In this document: positions 1 through 10,310 of the stretch, in pieces | Layout: every line of letters starts with the position of its first letter | Numbering within the stretch: position 1 is the stretch's first letter | From: Pectobacterium punjabense | GTDB taxonomy: Bacteria > Pseudomonadota > Gammaproteobacteria > Enterobacterales > Enterobacteriaceae | Assembly: GCF_012427845.1 (NCBI RefSeq) | Contig: NZ_CP038498.1 | Span: 4,092,001 to 4,156,000, forward strand | DNA length: 64,000 bases | Direction of reading: 5' to 3' | Notes under the pieces: generated by a model | Seen by the model: only the letters and a program-made list of their open reading frames with translations | Databases searched by the model: none | Told to the model about the DNA's origin: nothing | Translations under genes and position numbers: made by a program

Positions 1-188
1 TGAAAGCCCTCTCAGACCTCGGCATCGAACTGTCTATCACCGGAGGGATCACCCCTGCGGATCTGCCGCTATTCCGTGATATCGCCGTCACTGCATTCAT
101 TGCCGGACGAGCGCTGGCGGATGCATCTGACCCAGTAAACTCGGCTCGCCAATTCCGTACCGCCATTGACGCCATCTGGAGGCCTTAA
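1..188 (+). CDS. sgbH: 3-keto-L-gulonate-6-phosphate decarboxylase, C-terminal end (partial)
   Basis: The open frame runs from the window edge (first full codon at base 3) to a TAA at 186-188 and gives about 61 residues. The readable part has the TGG phosphate-binding turn ([14 protein letters not shown]) and the AFIAGRAL segment that close the (beta/alpha)8 barrel of the orotidine-5-phosphate decarboxylase superfamily. The family enzyme converts 3-keto-L-gulonate 6-phosphate to L-xylulose 5-phosphate in L-ascorbate or 2,3-diketo-L-gulonate use. The C-terminal residues fit E. coli SgbH a little better than UlaD, by memory. The next gene starts 1 nt after the stop, which supports one operon with sgbU and sgbE. 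The 5' part lies outside the window. Confidence 0.85.
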   Translation, partial: KALSDLGIELSITGGITPADLPLFRDIAVTAFIAGRALADASDPVNSARQFRTAIDAIWRP

Positions 189-189
189 T

Positions 190-1050
190 ATGCGCCAACA
201 CCCATTAGGTATTTATGAAAAAGCCCTGCCGAAACACCTGACCTGGCCAGAACGCCTGGCGCTGGCAAAAGCCTGTGGTTTTGACTTTGTTGAAATGTCG
301 GTAGACGAAAGCGATGAACGTCTGGCTCGCCTGCTGTGGAGTAAGGAGCAGCGGCTCTCGTTGGTCAATGCGATGCTGGAAACCGGCATTCGCATCCCTT
401 CGATGTGCTTATCCGGGCATCGGCGTTTTCCGTTCGGCAGCCATGACGAGGCACTACGCCAGCGCGCCTTTACGATCATGGAGCAGGCTATTCAACTGGC
501 CAACGACGTGGGCATCCGCACTATTCAGCTCGCTGGGTATGACGTCTATTACGAGCAGCAGGATGAAAGCACGCTCGCTCGCTTTACCGAAGGTATGCAA
601 TGGGCGGTTGAACGTGCCGCCGCCGCGCAGGTGATGCTGTCCGTGGAGATCATGGATACCGCCTTTATGAACTCGATCAGCAAGTGGAAAGCCTGGGATG
701 CCTGCCTGGCTTCGCCGTGGTTTACCGTCTACCCAGACGTCGGCAACCTCAGCGCCTGGGGCAACAATGTCACGCAAGAATTACAACTGGGTATCGATCG
801 CATCGCCGCTATTCATCTGAAAGACACCTTAGCCGTTACCGCAACCTCGCCCGGACAGTTCCGCGACGTGCCATTTGGTGAAGGCTGTGTGGATTTCGTT
901 TCCGTTTTTAGCACGCTGAAAGCACTCAATTATCGCGGTGCGTTCTTGATTGAAATGTGGACGGAGAAGGCTGATGAACCGGTCGCCGAAATTGTTCAGG
1001 CGCGCCGCTGGATCGAACAGAAAATGCAACAAGGGGGAATGCCATGCTAA
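190..1050 (+). CDS. sgbU: L-ribulose-5-phosphate 3-epimerase (L-xylulose-5-phosphate 3-epimerase)
   Basis: This 286-residue TIM-barrel sugar-phosphate epimerase interconverts L-xylulose 5-phosphate and L-ribulose 5-phosphate in the cytoplasm. Metal-binding and catalytic residues of the family are visible: Glu153 in SVEIMD, Asp183 in YPDVGN, His209 in IHLKDT and Glu255 in LIEMW. The ATG at 190 was chosen over an upstream in-frame start because a GGAGG lies at 178-182 and the protein then begins [12 protein letters not shown], as in SgbU. The central segment ([11 protein letters not shown]) matches SgbU better than UlaE. It lies 1 nt after sgbH and overlaps sgbE by 7 nt, so translation is probably coupled. 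Confidence 0.93.
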   Translation: MRQHPLGIYEKALPKHLTWPERLALAKACGFDFVEMSVDESDERLARLLWSKEQRLSLVNAMLETGIRIPSMCLSGHRRFPFGSHDEALRQRAFTIMEQAIQLANDVGIRTIQLAGYDVYYEQQDESTLARFTEGMQWAVERAAAAQVMLSVEIMDTAFMNSISKWKAWDACLASPWFTVYPDVGNLSAWGNNVTQELQLGIDRIAAIHLKDTLAVTATSPGQFRDVPFGEGCVDFVSVFSTLKALNYRGAFLIEMWTEKADEPVAEIVQARRWIEQKMQQGGMPC

Positions 1051-1745
1051 CGTTACAACAGCTTAAACAACAGGTTCTGGAAGCAAATCTGGATTTACCG
1101 CGTCACAATCTGGTGACGTTCACCTGGGGTAACGTCAGCGTCGTGGATCGCGACCGCGGTCTGGTGGTCATCAAACCGTCAGGCGTGGAGTACGAACATA
1201 TGGCCGTAGAGGATATGGTCGTGGTCGATCTCGCCTCCGGGCAGACCCTCGAAGGTAACAAAAAGCCGTCCTCGGATACGGCGACACATCTGGCGCTATA
1301 CCGTGCTTTTACCGAGATCGGCGGCATCGTCCATACGCACTCGCGCCACGCCACCATCTGGGCACAGGCAGGGCTGGATCTGCCCGCCTGGGGCACCACG
1401 CATGCCGACTATTTCTACGGTGCCATCCCCTGTACGCGATTGATGACACAGGACGAAATTGCGCAGCACTATGAGCAGGAAACGGGCAACGTCATTATAG
1501 AAACGTTCCGCCAGCGCGGAATCAGCCCGACAGACATTCCTGCTGTGCTGGTCAATGCCCACGGCCCGTTCGCCTGGGGCAAAGATGCACACAACGCAGT
1601 GCATAATGCGGTGGTGTTGGAAGAGATAGCCTATATGGGAATTTTTTCACGCCAGCTGACACCGGGTATTACCGCTATGCAGCAAGTTCTGCTGGACAAG
1701 CACTACCTGCGCAAGCATGGTAAAAACGCCTATTACGGACAGTAA
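1044..1745 (+). CDS. sgbE: L-ribulose-5-phosphate 4-epimerase
   Basis: This 233-residue class II aldolase/AraD-family zinc enzyme converts L-ribulose 5-phosphate to D-xylulose 5-phosphate, which then enters the pentose phosphate pathway. The HTHSRH segment supplies zinc ligands His97 and His99, and NAHGPF supplies His173. Asp78 in KPSSDT corresponds to the conserved acid. The protein ends [14 protein letters not shown], typical of SgbE. The start codon overlaps the end of sgbU by 7 nt, and a hairpin 15 nt past the stop closes the operon. With sgbH and sgbU it completes the route from 3-keto-L-gulonate 6-phosphate to D-xylulose 5-phosphate. The transporter and kinase genes, if present, lie left of the window. 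Confidence 0.94.
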   Translation: MLTLQQLKQQVLEANLDLPRHNLVTFTWGNVSVVDRDRGLVVIKPSGVEYEHMAVEDMVVVDLASGQTLEGNKKPSSDTATHLALYRAFTEIGGIVHTHSRHATIWAQAGLDLPAWGTTHADYFYGAIPCTRLMTQDEIAQHYEQETGNVIIETFRQRGISPTDIPAVLVNAHGPFAWGKDAHNAVHNAVVLEEIAYMGIFSRQLTPGITAMQQVLLDKHYLRKHGKNAYYGQ

Positions 1746-1759
1746 AGGCAGGGATCAAT

Positions 1760-1785
1760 CAGGGGCCATTCGGCCCCTGTCATAT
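1760..1785 (+). terminator. Probable terminator of the sgb operon
   Basis: CAGGGGCC at 1760-1767 pairs with GGCCCCTG at 1772-1779 around an ATTC loop, an 8-bp G/C-rich stem. The following stretch is T-rich but interrupted. It lies between the convergent sgbE and mscS genes, so it could act in both directions. Confidence 0.6.
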
Positions 1786-1791
1786 TATCTA

Positions 1792-2643
1792 TTATTCAGC
1801 GCGTTCTTGAACCTTATGCAGGTGTACATCCATCTGCGGGTAAGGAATGCCAATACGATGTTCGTCTAGTACACGCTTAAAGCTTTCCAACAGATCCCAG
1901 TACACCGCCTGCGCATTACCGTTGGTCGTCCATACCCATACCACAAAATTCAGCGACGATGCTGCCATTTCATTCAGGCGGATCGTAACGCCTTTGTCAT
2001 GCTGAATACGATCGTCTGCGGCAACAATATCGCCCAACAGCTTTTTCACTACATCAATGTCAGCATCATAGGCTACACCAACAATAATTTCGGTACGGCG
2101 ATCGGGTTCACGTGAGCTGTTGATGATATTACCCGCAATGATCTTGCCATTCGGCACCACGATAATTTTGCCGTCAGAGGTACGTAGCGTCGTCGAGAAG
2201 ATCTGCACCTGCGTAACCGAGCCAGATACGCCGCCCAAATCGACCCATTCTCCAGTACGGAAAGGCCGGAAGATCACTAACAACACACCGGCAGCAAAGT
2301 TGGCTAACGAGCCCTGTAATGCCAAACCGACAGCCAAGCCCGCCGCACCCAACACGGCAATCACCGATGCAGTCTGTACGCCAACCCGGCTCAATACCGC
2401 AATCAGCGTAAACGCGATAATGCCATAACGCACCAGCGCAGACAGGAAATCAGCCACGGTTGAATCGATAGAACGGCTAATCATCAGTTTATTGATGGTG
2501 CCAGAGACGATCCGCGCGATCACCAAACCAACAATAAGGATCACTAATGCGGCGACAATATTCACGGCATACTGCAAAAACAAGTTCTGATGTGCCACCA
2601 ACCAGTTCCCTGCCTGATCCAATCCCGTATTAAGTTCTTCCAT
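1792..2643 (-). CDS. mscS: Small-conductance mechanosensitive channel MscS
   Basis: This 283-residue inner-membrane channel opens under membrane tension and releases solutes during hypo-osmotic shock. The N-terminus carries TM1 (about residues 26-46) and TM2 (about 68-90). The pore-lining TM3 (about 93-127) holds the Gly/Ala-packed sequence [15 protein letters not shown], with Leu103 and Leu107 at the positions of the E. coli gate leucines. The cytoplasmic beta and vestibule domains follow and are close to E. coli MscS throughout. The gene lies downstream of fbaA in the same direction, but an fbaA terminator separates them, so it probably has its own promoter. E. coli has argO next to it; that gene is not seen here. 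Confidence 0.96.
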   Translation of the reverse strand: MEELNTGLDQAGNWLVAHQNLFLQYAVNIVAALVILIVGLVIARIVSGTINKLMISRSIDSTVADFLSALVRYGIIAFTLIAVLSRVGVQTASVIAVLGAAGLAVGLALQGSLANFAAGVLLVIFRPFRTGEWVDLGGVSGSVTQVQIFSTTLRTSDGKIIVVPNGKIIAGNIINSSREPDRRTEIIVGVAYDADIDVVKKLLGDIVAADDRIQHDKGVTIRLNEMAASSLNFVVWVWTTNGNAQAVYWDLLESFKRVLDEHRIGIPYPQMDVHLHKVQERAE

Positions 2644-2712
2644 TTAAACGCTCCTGTTTTCTTAATCACCGGGAAAGCATAACGTCGATAGCAGAAACCG
2701 CAACATCGGCCC

Positions 2713-2743
2713 CAAAAATTAAGACTCCCTTAGGAGTCTTAAT
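2713..2743 (-). terminator. Rho-independent terminator of fbaA
   Basis: An 11-bp perfect stem (ATTAAGACTCC at 2718-2728 with its complement at 2733-2743) is followed on the minus strand by a run of five T. It sits 27 nt after the fbaA stop and ahead of mscS. Confidence 0.85.
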
Positions 2744-2769
2744 ATCAAACCATACTTACGTCGTCTTAC

Positions 2770-3846
2770 TTACAGCACATCAACGGCATTCAGCTCTTTG
2801 AAGGCCTGCTCCAGACGCGTAACCATGCTCGCCTGAGCGGAACGCAGCCACACACGTGGATCATAGTATTTCTTGTTCGGCTGATCGTCGCCTTTCGGGT
2901 TGCCCAATTGGCCTTGCAGGTAAGCTTCGTTTTCTTTGTAGTACTTCAGGATACCTTCCCACGTTGCCCACTGGGTGTCGGTATCGATGTTCATTTTCAC
3001 TACGCCGTAGCTAACGGAGTCTTTGATTTCCTGAGCGCTGGAACCAGAACCACCGTGGAACACGAAGTCCAGGCTGTTGTGCGGCAGGTTATGTTTCTTG
3101 GAAACATATTCCTGAGAATCACGCAGGATGGTCGGGGTCAACTTCACGTTACCTGGCTTGTATACGCCATGCACGTTACCGAAAGAGGCAGCGATAGTGA
3201 AACGTGGGCTGATCGCGTTCAGTTTGGTGTACGCATAGTCAACATCTTCTGGCTGGGTGTACAGAGCAGAAGCGTCCATGTGGCTGTTATCCACACCGTC
3301 TTCTTCACCACCGGTGCAACCCAGTTCGATTTCCAGGGTCATATCGATTTTGGCCATACGCGCCAAATATTTAGAGCAGATTTCGATGTTCTCTTCCAGA
3401 GACTCTTCAGACAGGTCAATCATGTGAGAAGAGAACAGCGGTTTGCCGGTAGCCGCGAAGTGTTTTTCACCCGCATCCAGCAGGCCATCGATCCATGGCA
3501 GCAGTTTTTTCGCACAGTGGTCAGTGTGCAGAATTACCGGAATACCATAATGTTCAGCCATTTGGTGAACATGATGAGCGCCAGAGATCGCACCCAAAAT
3601 TGCCGCCTTCTGGCCTTCCGCTTTCAGGCCCTTACCTGCGGTGAACGCTGCTCCGCCGTTAGAGAACTGAACGATGACCGGCGCGCGTACTTTGGCTGCG
3701 GCTTCCAGCACAGCATTGATTGAGTCGGTACCGACACAGTTTACTGCTGGCAAAGCGAATTTGTTTTCTTTTGCTACTGCGAAAACTTTCTGAACGTCAT
3801 CACCTGTGATGACACCGGGTTTTACGAAATCAAAAATTTTAGACAT
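2770..3846 (-). CDS. fbaA: Fructose-bisphosphate aldolase, class II
   Basis: This 358-residue zinc-dependent aldolase cleaves fructose 1,6-bisphosphate to dihydroxyacetone phosphate and glyceraldehyde 3-phosphate in glycolysis and runs in reverse in gluconeogenesis. The class II signature HTDHCAKK, with its zinc and catalytic residues, is present. So are the acidic ELGCTGGEEDG loop and the GGSGSS phosphate-binding segment near the C-terminus. Length and sequence match E. coli FbaA. It is the third gene of the epd-pgk-fbaA group. A 138-nt gap after pgk leaves room for its own promoter. Confidence 0.97.
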   Translation of the reverse strand: MSKIFDFVKPGVITGDDVQKVFAVAKENKFALPAVNCVGTDSINAVLEAAAKVRAPVIVQFSNGGAAFTAGKGLKAEGQKAAILGAISGAHHVHQMAEHYGIPVILHTDHCAKKLLPWIDGLLDAGEKHFAATGKPLFSSHMIDLSEESLEENIEICSKYLARMAKIDMTLEIELGCTGGEEDGVDNSHMDASALYTQPEDVDYAYTKLNAISPRFTIAASFGNVHGVYKPGNVKLTPTILRDSQEYVSKKHNLPHNSLDFVFHGGSGSSAQEIKDSVSYGVVKMNIDTDTQWATWEGILKYYKENEAYLQGQLGNPKGDDQPNKKYYDPRVWLRSAQASMVTRLEQAFKELNAVDVL

Positions 3847-3984
3847 GTTACGTGTCCCGTTTCGTTGGCCGTGGAGGGGTTAGAGAAATCGATGTTCAAT
3901 CGACAGGCCATCCCGACATGCTGTTGCAACAACCCCATGTCGAGACAGCCCTGGGAAAGGGAAAAAATCAGCCCTTACCTTAAA

Positions 3985-5148
3985 TTACTGCTTAGCGCGT
4001 TCTTCCAGCATCACAACTGCTGGCAGTTTTTTCCCTTCAACGAACTCCAGGAATGCACCGCCACCGGTAGAAATGTAGGAGATTTTATCTGCAATACCAA
4101 ACAGATCGATCGCAGCCAGCGTATCGCCGCCGCCTGCAATAGAGAATGCATCGCTCTCTGCGATAGCGCGAGCGATGGTCTCGGTTCCTTTACGGAAATT
4201 CGGGAATTCGAAGACGCCAACCGGGCCATTCCACAGGATGGTCTTGGCATTTTTCAGAATCTCAGCCAGACGCTCTGCGGAAACATCACCCAGGTCCAGA
4301 ATCTGCTCTTCATCTTTGATTGCGGTAACAGACTTCAGCGTTGCCGTTGCAGTTTCAGAGAATTCTGACGCCACGCGCACATCGCTCGGTACAGGAATAT
4401 CGCAGGTTTCCAGCAGCTTCTTCGCTTCAGAAATCAGATCGGCTTCGTACAGAGATTTACCCACGTTGTGGCCTTGTGCGGCAACGAAGGTATTGGCAAT
4501 ACCGCCGCCGACGATCAGCTGATCGGCGATTTTAGACAGGGAATCCAGTACCGTCAGTTTAGTGGAAACTTTAGAACCACCTACGATAGCAACCATCGGA
4601 CGTGCTGGCTCGCTCAATGCTTTACCCAATGCTTCCAGTTCACCAGACAGCAGCGGGCCCGCACAGGCGATAGACGCAAATTTACCCACGCCATGGGTTG
4701 AAGCCTGCGCACGGTGTGCCGTACCGAAGGCATCCATCACGAATACATCGCACAGCGCCGCGTATTTCTTGGACAGGACTTCGTCGTCTTTCTTCTCGCC
4801 TTTGTTAAAGCGGACGTTTTCCAGTACAACCAGCTCGCCTTCGGCGACATCAACACCATCAAGATAGTCTTTCGCCAGACGTACAGGAGAAGACAGTTTC
4901 TCTTTCAGGTAGTCAACGACAGGCAGCAGAGAAAACTCTTCGTTGTACTCACCTTCGGTCGGACGTCCCAAGTGGGACGTGACCATAACGCGAGCGCCTT
5001 GTTTTAGCGCAATTTCGATGGTCGGCAGAGAGGCACGGATGCGCGCATCAGACGTCACTTTCCCTTCTTTTACTGGTACGTTCAGATCCGCACGAATAAG
5101 AACACGTTTACCAGCCAGATCCAGATCGGTCATCTTAATTACAGACAT
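3985..5148 (-). CDS. pgk: Phosphoglycerate kinase
   Basis: This 387-residue cytoplasmic glycolytic enzyme makes ATP from 1,3-bisphosphoglycerate. Substrate-binding motifs are visible at the N-terminus ([15 protein letters not shown]), together with the central VGGGIANTF hinge region. The C-terminal nucleotide-binding part has [10 protein letters not shown] and the glycine-rich [10 protein letters not shown] and [10 protein letters not shown] loops. Length equals that of E. coli Pgk. The start lies 72 nt from the end of epd, consistent with co-transcription. Confidence 0.97.
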   Translation of the reverse strand: MSVIKMTDLDLAGKRVLIRADLNVPVKEGKVTSDARIRASLPTIEIALKQGARVMVTSHLGRPTEGEYNEEFSLLPVVDYLKEKLSSPVRLAKDYLDGVDVAEGELVVLENVRFNKGEKKDDEVLSKKYAALCDVFVMDAFGTAHRAQASTHGVGKFASIACAGPLLSGELEALGKALSEPARPMVAIVGGSKVSTKLTVLDSLSKIADQLIVGGGIANTFVAAQGHNVGKSLYEADLISEAKKLLETCDIPVPSDVRVASEFSETATATLKSVTAIKDEEQILDLGDVSAERLAEILKNAKTILWNGPVGVFEFPNFRKGTETIARAIAESDAFSIAGGGDTLAAIDLFGIADKISYISTGGGAFLEFVEGKKLPAVVMLEERAKQ

Positions 5149-5220
5149 GGTGAATCCTCTTGTTGATTCTCTTTTAAAGTTGCTTGAGCGAGATAGCGAC
5201 CCCTGATCGCCACCGTCGTA

Positions 5221-6237
5221 CTAGAAACCGCAGGCTGCCATCGCCCGTGTTGTATCCAACATCCGGTTGGCAAAGCCCCATTCGTTATCGCACCAGACTA
5301 ATGTTTTAATCAGGTGCTGACCACTGACCCGTGTCTGCGTGCCGTCGACAATGGCACTGTGCGGATCGTGGTTAAAATCAGCCGACACCAGCGGCAATTC
5401 AGTATAATCAACTATACCACGAAACGACTCATGCGCTGATTTTTGCAATAGTGCATTAATTTCATTCACGTTTACGGCTTTCCTGACGCTAACGCTCAGG
5501 TCAATTGCCGTGACGTTAATCGTCGGCACCCGCACCGATATCGCTTCAAAGCGATCGACAAACTGCGGAAAAATACGGGTGATCCCCGCCGACAGTTTGG
5601 TATCTACCGGAATGATCGACTGGCTGGCAGCGCGTGTGCGCCGCAGATCGTGATGATAAGCATCGATCACCGGTTGATCGTTCATGGATGAGTGAATCGT
5701 CGTCACCGTGCCATTTTCGATCCCGAAGGCATCATCCAGTAATTTGATCACCGGGATAATGCAGTTGGTCGTGCAGGACGCATTCGAAACAATGCGATGC
5801 CCGCTTTCCAACTGATGGTGATTGACGCCAAACACCACCGTAGCATCCAAATCCGCCGTTCCCGGATGAGAAAACAGCACTTTCTTCGCACCTGCCGCCA
5901 GATGGGCTTCGCCATCTTCCCGGCTACCGTAAACACCGCTGCAATCCAGTACGATATCTACACCGAGTTCTCGCCAGGGCAATGCCTGGATCTCTGCCTG
6001 ATGCAACAGACGAATACAATCATCACCGACATAAAGCTGGTCGCATTCCTGACGCACATCCCACGAAAAACGGCCGTGGCTGGAGTCGTACTTGAGCAAA
6101 TGCGCCATGCCTTCCGCGCTCGCCAACTCGTTAATCGCCACCACGGTAATCTCAGCTCGGCGGCCTGATTCATACAACGCACGTAAAACACTGCGGCCGA
6201 TGCGGCCAAAACCGTTTATCGCAATACGGATCGTCAT
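5221..6237 (-). CDS. epd: D-erythrose-4-phosphate dehydrogenase
   Basis: This 338-residue GapA-like NAD-dependent dehydrogenase oxidises erythrose 4-phosphate to 4-phosphoerythronate, the first step toward pyridoxal 5-phosphate. The Rossmann motif [14 protein letters not shown] is at residues 7-20, and catalytic Cys155 is in SNASCTTNC. Two features separate it from GapA: the Epd-type context epd-pgk-fbaA, and the [11 protein letters not shown] segment. The start codon opens with [14 protein letters not shown], as in other Epd proteins. The upstream region carries a likely Cra operator and a CRP-like site. Confidence 0.95.
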   Translation of the reverse strand: MTIRIAINGFGRIGRSVLRALYESGRRAEITVVAINELASAEGMAHLLKYDSSHGRFSWDVRQECDQLYVGDDCIRLLHQAEIQALPWRELGVDIVLDCSGVYGSREDGEAHLAAGAKKVLFSHPGTADLDATVVFGVNHHQLESGHRIVSNASCTTNCIIPVIKLLDDAFGIENGTVTTIHSSMNDQPVIDAYHHDLRRTRAASQSIIPVDTKLSAGITRIFPQFVDRFEAISVRVPTINVTAIDLSVSVRKAVNVNEINALLQKSAHESFRGIVDYTELPLVSADFNHDPHSAIVDGTQTRVSGQHLIKTLVWCDNEWGFANRMLDTTRAMAACGF

Positions 6238-6341
6238 AGCGTTCTTTGTGGTTCCTTATGTCATTGCAGGTATGCCCAGCGCATAGAATATACCCTTCTT
6301 AGACACCAGAGAACCCCTGGCAGAACGCCGTCAGCACAACA

Positions 6342-6355
6342 ACTGAAACGCTTCA
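6342..6355 (-). promoter_or_regulatory. Predicted Cra (FruR) operator upstream of epd
   Basis: ACTGAAACGCTTCA fits the Cra consensus RSTGAAWCSNTHHW at every position, and the flanks make it nearly palindromic. It lies 105 nt upstream of the epd start codon. In E. coli the epd-pgk-fbaA genes are known Cra targets, which supports the call. Confidence 0.6.
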
Positions 6356-6413
6356 GCTAGCATAAACGAATTAATGCATAAAAGAAATATTCTCGTTTGG
6401 CACACACCAGAAG

Positions 6414-6429
6414 AGTGACCTACGTCATA
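6414..6429 (-). promoter_or_regulatory. CRP-like site upstream of epd
   Basis: AGTGA, a 6-nt spacer and TCATA match the TGTGA-N6-TCACA CRP consensus at 8 of 10 core positions, with A/T-rich flanks. The site lies about 180 nt upstream of epd. E. coli epd is known to be cAMP-CRP controlled. The strand is nominal because the site is nearly symmetrical. Confidence 0.4.
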
Positions 6430-6494
6430 AAACTAAAAAAACGGGAGTTGAAGAGAGGGCAAAATGTGCAGAGCAGCGGAGCAAATTAAAGACG

Positions 6495-6524
6495 AAAAAA
6501 AGCCGCCAGTGTTAGCTGGCGGCT
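6495..6524 (-). terminator. Rho-independent terminator of tktA
   Basis: A 9-bp stem (AGCCGCCAG at 6501-6509 with CTGGCGGCT at 6516-6524) is followed on the minus strand by a run of T (complement of 6495-6501). It lies 27 nt after the tktA stop. Confidence 0.88.
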
Positions 6525-6551
6525 TCTTATATCAGGATTAACGCGGCGTGA

Positions 6552-8546
6552 TTACTTCAACAACGCCTGCGCTTTTTCGACCACGTTATCGACGGTAAAG
6601 CCGAACTCTTCGAACAGCAGTTCAGCCGGAGCTGATTCGCCGAAGCTCGTCATGCCGACAATCGCACCGTTCAGGCCGACGTACTTGAACCAGTAGTCCG
6701 CGATACCTGCTTCAATCGCCACGCGTGCGGACACGGCCTTCGGCAGCACCGCTTCACGGTAGGCGGCATCCTGCTTGTCGAACGCATCCGTAGACGGCAT
6801 GGACACTACGCGTACCTTGCGGCCAGCGGCAGTCAGTTTGTCATACGCGCCGACAGCCAGTTCAACTTCAGAACCGGTGGCAATCAGGATCAGCTCAGGT
6901 TGACCCTCGCTGTCTTTCAGCACATAGCCACCTTTCGCCACGTTCGCCAGCTGCTCAGCGGTACGTGACTGCTGTGCCAGATTCTGACGAGACAGGATCA
7001 GCGACGTCGGGCCGTCCTGACGCTCAATGGCGTATTTCCACGCCACCGCCGTTTCCACCTGGTCTGCCGGACGCCAGTTGCTCATGTTCGGTGTGACGCG
7101 CAGGCTGGCCAGCTGTTCAACCGGCTGGTGTGTCGGGCCGTCTTCGCCCAGACCGATGGAGTCGTGGGTGTAAACGTAGATGCTGCGGATTTTCATCAGC
7201 GCGGCCATACGCACGGCGTTACGCGCATATTCCACGAACATCAGGAAGGTCGCCGTGTACGGTACAAAACCACCGTGTAGCGCAATCCCGTTGGCAATCG
7301 CCGTCATGCCGAATTCACGCACGCCGTAGTGGATGTAATTACCCGCGTGGTCTTTATCCAGTGAAACCGAGCCAGACCAGATGGTCAGGTTGCTCGGCGC
7401 CAGGTCGGCAGAGCCGCCCAGGAATTCCGGCAGCAGTTTGCCGTAGGCTTCCAGCGCGTTCTGTGACGCTTTGCGACTGGCAATTTTCGCCGGATTCGCT
7501 TGCAGGTCTTCAATGAATTTCTGTGCGTCAGCCTGCCAGTTGGCGGGCAGTTCACCGCCGGTGCGACGAGTGAACTCGGCAGCCAGTTCCGGGTATGCGC
7601 TGGCATAGGCAGCAAATGCCTCATCCCAGGCAGCTTCCTTACGCTGACCGGCCGGCTTGGCATCCCAGGCGGCATAAATATCGGCAGGAATATCGAACGG
7701 TGCGTGCGTCCAGCCCAGCTGTTCGCGGGATGCAGCCACTTCGGCATCGCCCAGCGGTGCACCGTGCGAGTCGTGCGTACCGGCCTTGTTCGGAGAACCA
7801 AAACCAATCACGGTTTTACACATCAGCAGTGACGGTTTGTCAGTGACAAGCTGCGCTTCGCCGATGGCGCGTTTGATAGCGTCCGCATCGTGACCGTCCA
7901 CGCCGCGCACCACGTGCCAGCCGTAGGCTTCAAAGCGGGCGGCAGTATCGTCGGTAAACCAGCCTTCAACATGGCCGTCAATGGAGATGCCGTTGTCATC
8001 ATAAAACGCGGTCAGTTTGCCGAGTTTCATGGTGCCCGCCAGCGAGCAGACTTCGTGGGAAATCCCTTCCATCATGCAGCCGTCGCCGAGGAAGGTGTAG
8101 GTGTGATGGTTAACAATCTCATGACCCGGACGGTTGAACTGCGCGGCCAGCGTGCGCTCGGCAATCGCCATACCGACCGCATTGGCGATACCCTGCCCCA
8201 GCGGACCGGTGGTGGTTTCAACGCCGGCGGTGTAGCCGTATTCAGGGTGACCTGGCGTTTTGGAGTGCAACTGACGGAAGTTTTTCAGTTCTTCAATCGG
8301 CAGGTCGTAGCCGGAGAGGTGCAGCAGGCTGTAAATCAGCATGGACGCGTGGCCGTTAGACAGCACGAAGCGGTCACGGTTGGCCCAGTTAGGGTTGGCC
8401 GGATTATGGTTAAGATAGTCGCGCCACAGCACTTCGGCGATATCGGCCATGCCCATCGGTGCGCCCGGGTGACCGGATTTGGCTTTCTGCACCCCATCCA
8501 TGCTCAGCGCACGGATAGCATTGGCAAGTTCTTTACGAGAGGACAT
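6552..8546 (-). CDS. tktA: Transketolase
   Basis: This 664-residue thiamine-diphosphate enzyme of the non-oxidative pentose phosphate pathway moves two-carbon ketol units between sugar phosphates. The N-terminal pyrophosphate domain has [10 protein letters not shown] near residue 25 and the ThDP signature GDGCMMEG near residue 155. The pyrimidine domain carries the [16 protein letters not shown] segment, and a C-terminal transketolase domain completes the fold. Length equals that of E. coli TktA. The alternative isozyme TktB is less likely because the neighbours here (loiP on one side, epd on the other) match the tktA locus. Confidence 0.95.
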   Translation of the reverse strand: MSSRKELANAIRALSMDGVQKAKSGHPGAPMGMADIAEVLWRDYLNHNPANPNWANRDRFVLSNGHASMLIYSLLHLSGYDLPIEELKNFRQLHSKTPGHPEYGYTAGVETTTGPLGQGIANAVGMAIAERTLAAQFNRPGHEIVNHHTYTFLGDGCMMEGISHEVCSLAGTMKLGKLTAFYDDNGISIDGHVEGWFTDDTAARFEAYGWHVVRGVDGHDADAIKRAIGEAQLVTDKPSLLMCKTVIGFGSPNKAGTHDSHGAPLGDAEVAASREQLGWTHAPFDIPADIYAAWDAKPAGQRKEAAWDEAFAAYASAYPELAAEFTRRTGGELPANWQADAQKFIEDLQANPAKIASRKASQNALEAYGKLLPEFLGGSADLAPSNLTIWSGSVSLDKDHAGNYIHYGVREFGMTAIANGIALHGGFVPYTATFLMFVEYARNAVRMAALMKIRSIYVYTHDSIGLGEDGPTHQPVEQLASLRVTPNMSNWRPADQVETAVAWKYAIERQDGPTSLILSRQNLAQQSRTAEQLANVAKGGYVLKDSEGQPELILIATGSEVELAVGAYDKLTAAGRKVRVVSMPSTDAFDKQDAAYREAVLPKAVSARVAIEAGIADYWFKYVGLNGAIVGMTSFGESAPAELLFEEFGFTVDNVVEKAQALLK

Positions 8547-8956
8547 GCTTGACTCCAGATCGGATTGAACGAATACCTTCCTGAATAACTCATACTAATC
8601 AATGCGTTAAACAGAAATGACAAAATAAATATGATTACAAATGTACATGAAAAATGCAGCGAATGCACATGGAACCGTGAGTAAAAAACAGGGATTTATC
8701 AGCTAACGAATCAATCGCGGTTCTTTTGCCAATTGTGCAGTTGATTACAGTGCCATACGCCCTGTTTTCCAGTAGCTTCACCTTTCTCTCGCGTGTCTTT
8801 TTGGCACACGCTGGAAACAGAATTCATCGCTTATGGACTATCGAAAAAAATAAAAATCAGATTTTCCGATCTATTGCCCGACGCTGTTTTCGGGTAATTT
8901 ATAGCCGCTTTTATTTCGTATTAAAAAATAAACACAATCGTAGGGAGATGATTTTT
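8547..8956 (+). other. Intergenic region between divergent tktA and loiP
   Basis: This 410-bp stretch must hold the promoters of both divergent genes. It is A/T-rich around 8600-8700 and 8840-8950. No RNA gene, repeat or clear operator is visible. An AGGGAG Shine-Dalgarno sequence at 8942-8947 serves loiP. Confidence 0.5.
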
Positions 8957-9709
8957 ATGGCAATTCGTTCTTCTGTGCTGGCTCTGTGTGTCGCAACGCT
9001 GCTGACTGGCTGCCAGAACTTAAACACCAATACCTTAATGCAATCCGGCGCACAGGCTTTCCAGGCAGCGACGCTTAGCGACGCCCAGGTTAAAGCGCTC
9101 AGCGACCAATCCTGTGAGCAAATGGATAAAGAGGCAAAAATTGCCCCGGCTGACAGCAAATACACGCAGCGTCTGAATAAAATTGCGGATGCGCTAGGCC
9201 ACGATATCAACGGTACGCCAGCGAACTACAAGGTGTATTTGACAAAAGATGTTAACGCCTGGGCAATGGCGAACGGCTGTATTCGGGTATACAGCGGCTT
9301 GATGGACATGATGAATGATAATGAAGTAGAAGGCGTACTCGGCCACGAAATGGGCCACGTGGCGCTGGGACACACCCGTAAAGCGATGCAGGTTGCCTAT
9401 GCCGCAACAGCCGCACGTACCGCAATCGCCTCTGCCGGCGGCGTAGCAGCGTCTCTGTCGCAATCACAGTTAGCCGATCTGGGCGAAAAACTGGTCAACT
9501 CCCAATTCTCTCAATCTCAGGAAAGTCAGGCTGATGACTATTCCTTTGATTTGCTGAAGAAACGCGGCATCAAGCGAGAAGGTCTGGCAACCAGCTTTGA
9601 AAAACTCGCTAAACTGGATGCAGGTCATGAGAGCAGCATGTTTGATTCCCACCCTTCATCTGAAGGACGCGCCAAACACATCCGCGAACGCATCGCTGCC
9701 GAGAAGTAA
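8957..9709 (+). CDS. loiP: Metalloprotease LoiP (YggG), outer-membrane lipoprotein
   Basis: This 250-residue M48-family zinc metallopeptidase is known in E. coli as a low-osmolarity-induced outer-membrane protease. It has a lipoprotein signal ending in LTGC, with the lipidated Cys at residue 19. The HEMGH zinc motif is at residues 130-134, and a third-ligand glutamate lies in the later ESQADDYSF segment. The ATG at 8957 was chosen because AGGGAG ends 9 nt upstream and the lipobox is then correctly placed. Upstream in-frame starts would put the signal peptide in the interior. Sequence is close to E. coli LoiP throughout. Confidence 0.94.
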   Translation: MAIRSSVLALCVATLLTGCQNLNTNTLMQSGAQAFQAATLSDAQVKALSDQSCEQMDKEAKIAPADSKYTQRLNKIADALGHDINGTPANYKVYLTKDVNAWAMANGCIRVYSGLMDMMNDNEVEGVLGHEMGHVALGHTRKAMQVAYAATAARTAIASAGGVAASLSQSQLADLGEKLVNSQFSQSQESQADDYSFDLLKKRGIKREGLATSFEKLAKLDAGHESSMFDSHPSSEGRAKHIRERIAAEK

Positions 9710-9742
9710 TCGCACGCTCTGATTACCCGCAAAAATATCCCC

Positions 9743-9773
9743 ACGGGCAATTGAAAAAATCTCAATTGCCCGT
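9743..9773 (+). terminator. Inverted repeat downstream of loiP, possible terminator
   Basis: ACGGGCAATTGA at 9743-9754 and TCAATTGCCCGT at 9762-9773 form a perfect 12-bp stem with a 7-nt A-rich loop, 33 nt after the loiP stop. There is no run of T after it, so termination may be inefficient or the hairpin may have another role. Confidence 0.5.
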
Positions 9774-10310
9774 TAGTCATCCGACCACTATCATCCCCGC
9801 CGTATTACCTGTAAGCTGTTGGATAACAGCAACCTCTAATTGTTTCGATCCTCATTATGATAGGATTTAATAATTAATAAATATAAATAGATAGTTATTT
9901 GCAATCATATTACTGTTCCGTTCTCTTTTTAAGAAACGATGCTCGGCAGATTTCCAGATGCTGGAAAGCAAGAGAAAGCGAATGCAGCAACATACGGATA
10001 AGCAGTCGCCACGATTAACGCAGAGACTCACGTTGCAATAGCAGGAGGGATGGGATAACCCTATGTATTTAAAGATAGAAATAAACCAGTAAATCAAGCA
10101 TACTATGTTACACCGATAAGAATTTTTCCAGTTTGATCATAGAGATAGATGATGAAATCAGTTGTTGCTTCCACTGATTTATCTAGAGGCTCTACCTTTT
10201 AGCGATGCAAGACCCTTCAGGCTCGCGATTTCTTAATAACTGGATAACATCAGCAACGATTATTGGTTTGTGACCACTTTCAGACAATAAACTCATATGT
10301 GTTAAAAATC
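9774..10310 (+). other. Long A/T-rich intergenic region upstream of the LuxR-type gene
   Basis: About 540 bp hold no convincing gene. Short open frames here lack ribosome-binding sites and resemble nothing known. One imperfect inverted repeat stands out: GATGAAATCAGT at 10151-10162 against ACTGATTTATC at 10173-10183. It lies 128 nt before the next gene and could be an operator or a leader hairpin. Confidence 0.4.

Noticed and set aside
2908..3723. A 271-codon open frame on the plus strand opposite fbaA
   Set aside because: It is a shadow of fbaA, which has full family support; the antisense product has no recognisable features.
7890..8552. A 220-codon frame opposite tktA
   Set aside because: Shadow of transketolase; long antisense frames are usual opposite codon-biased genes.
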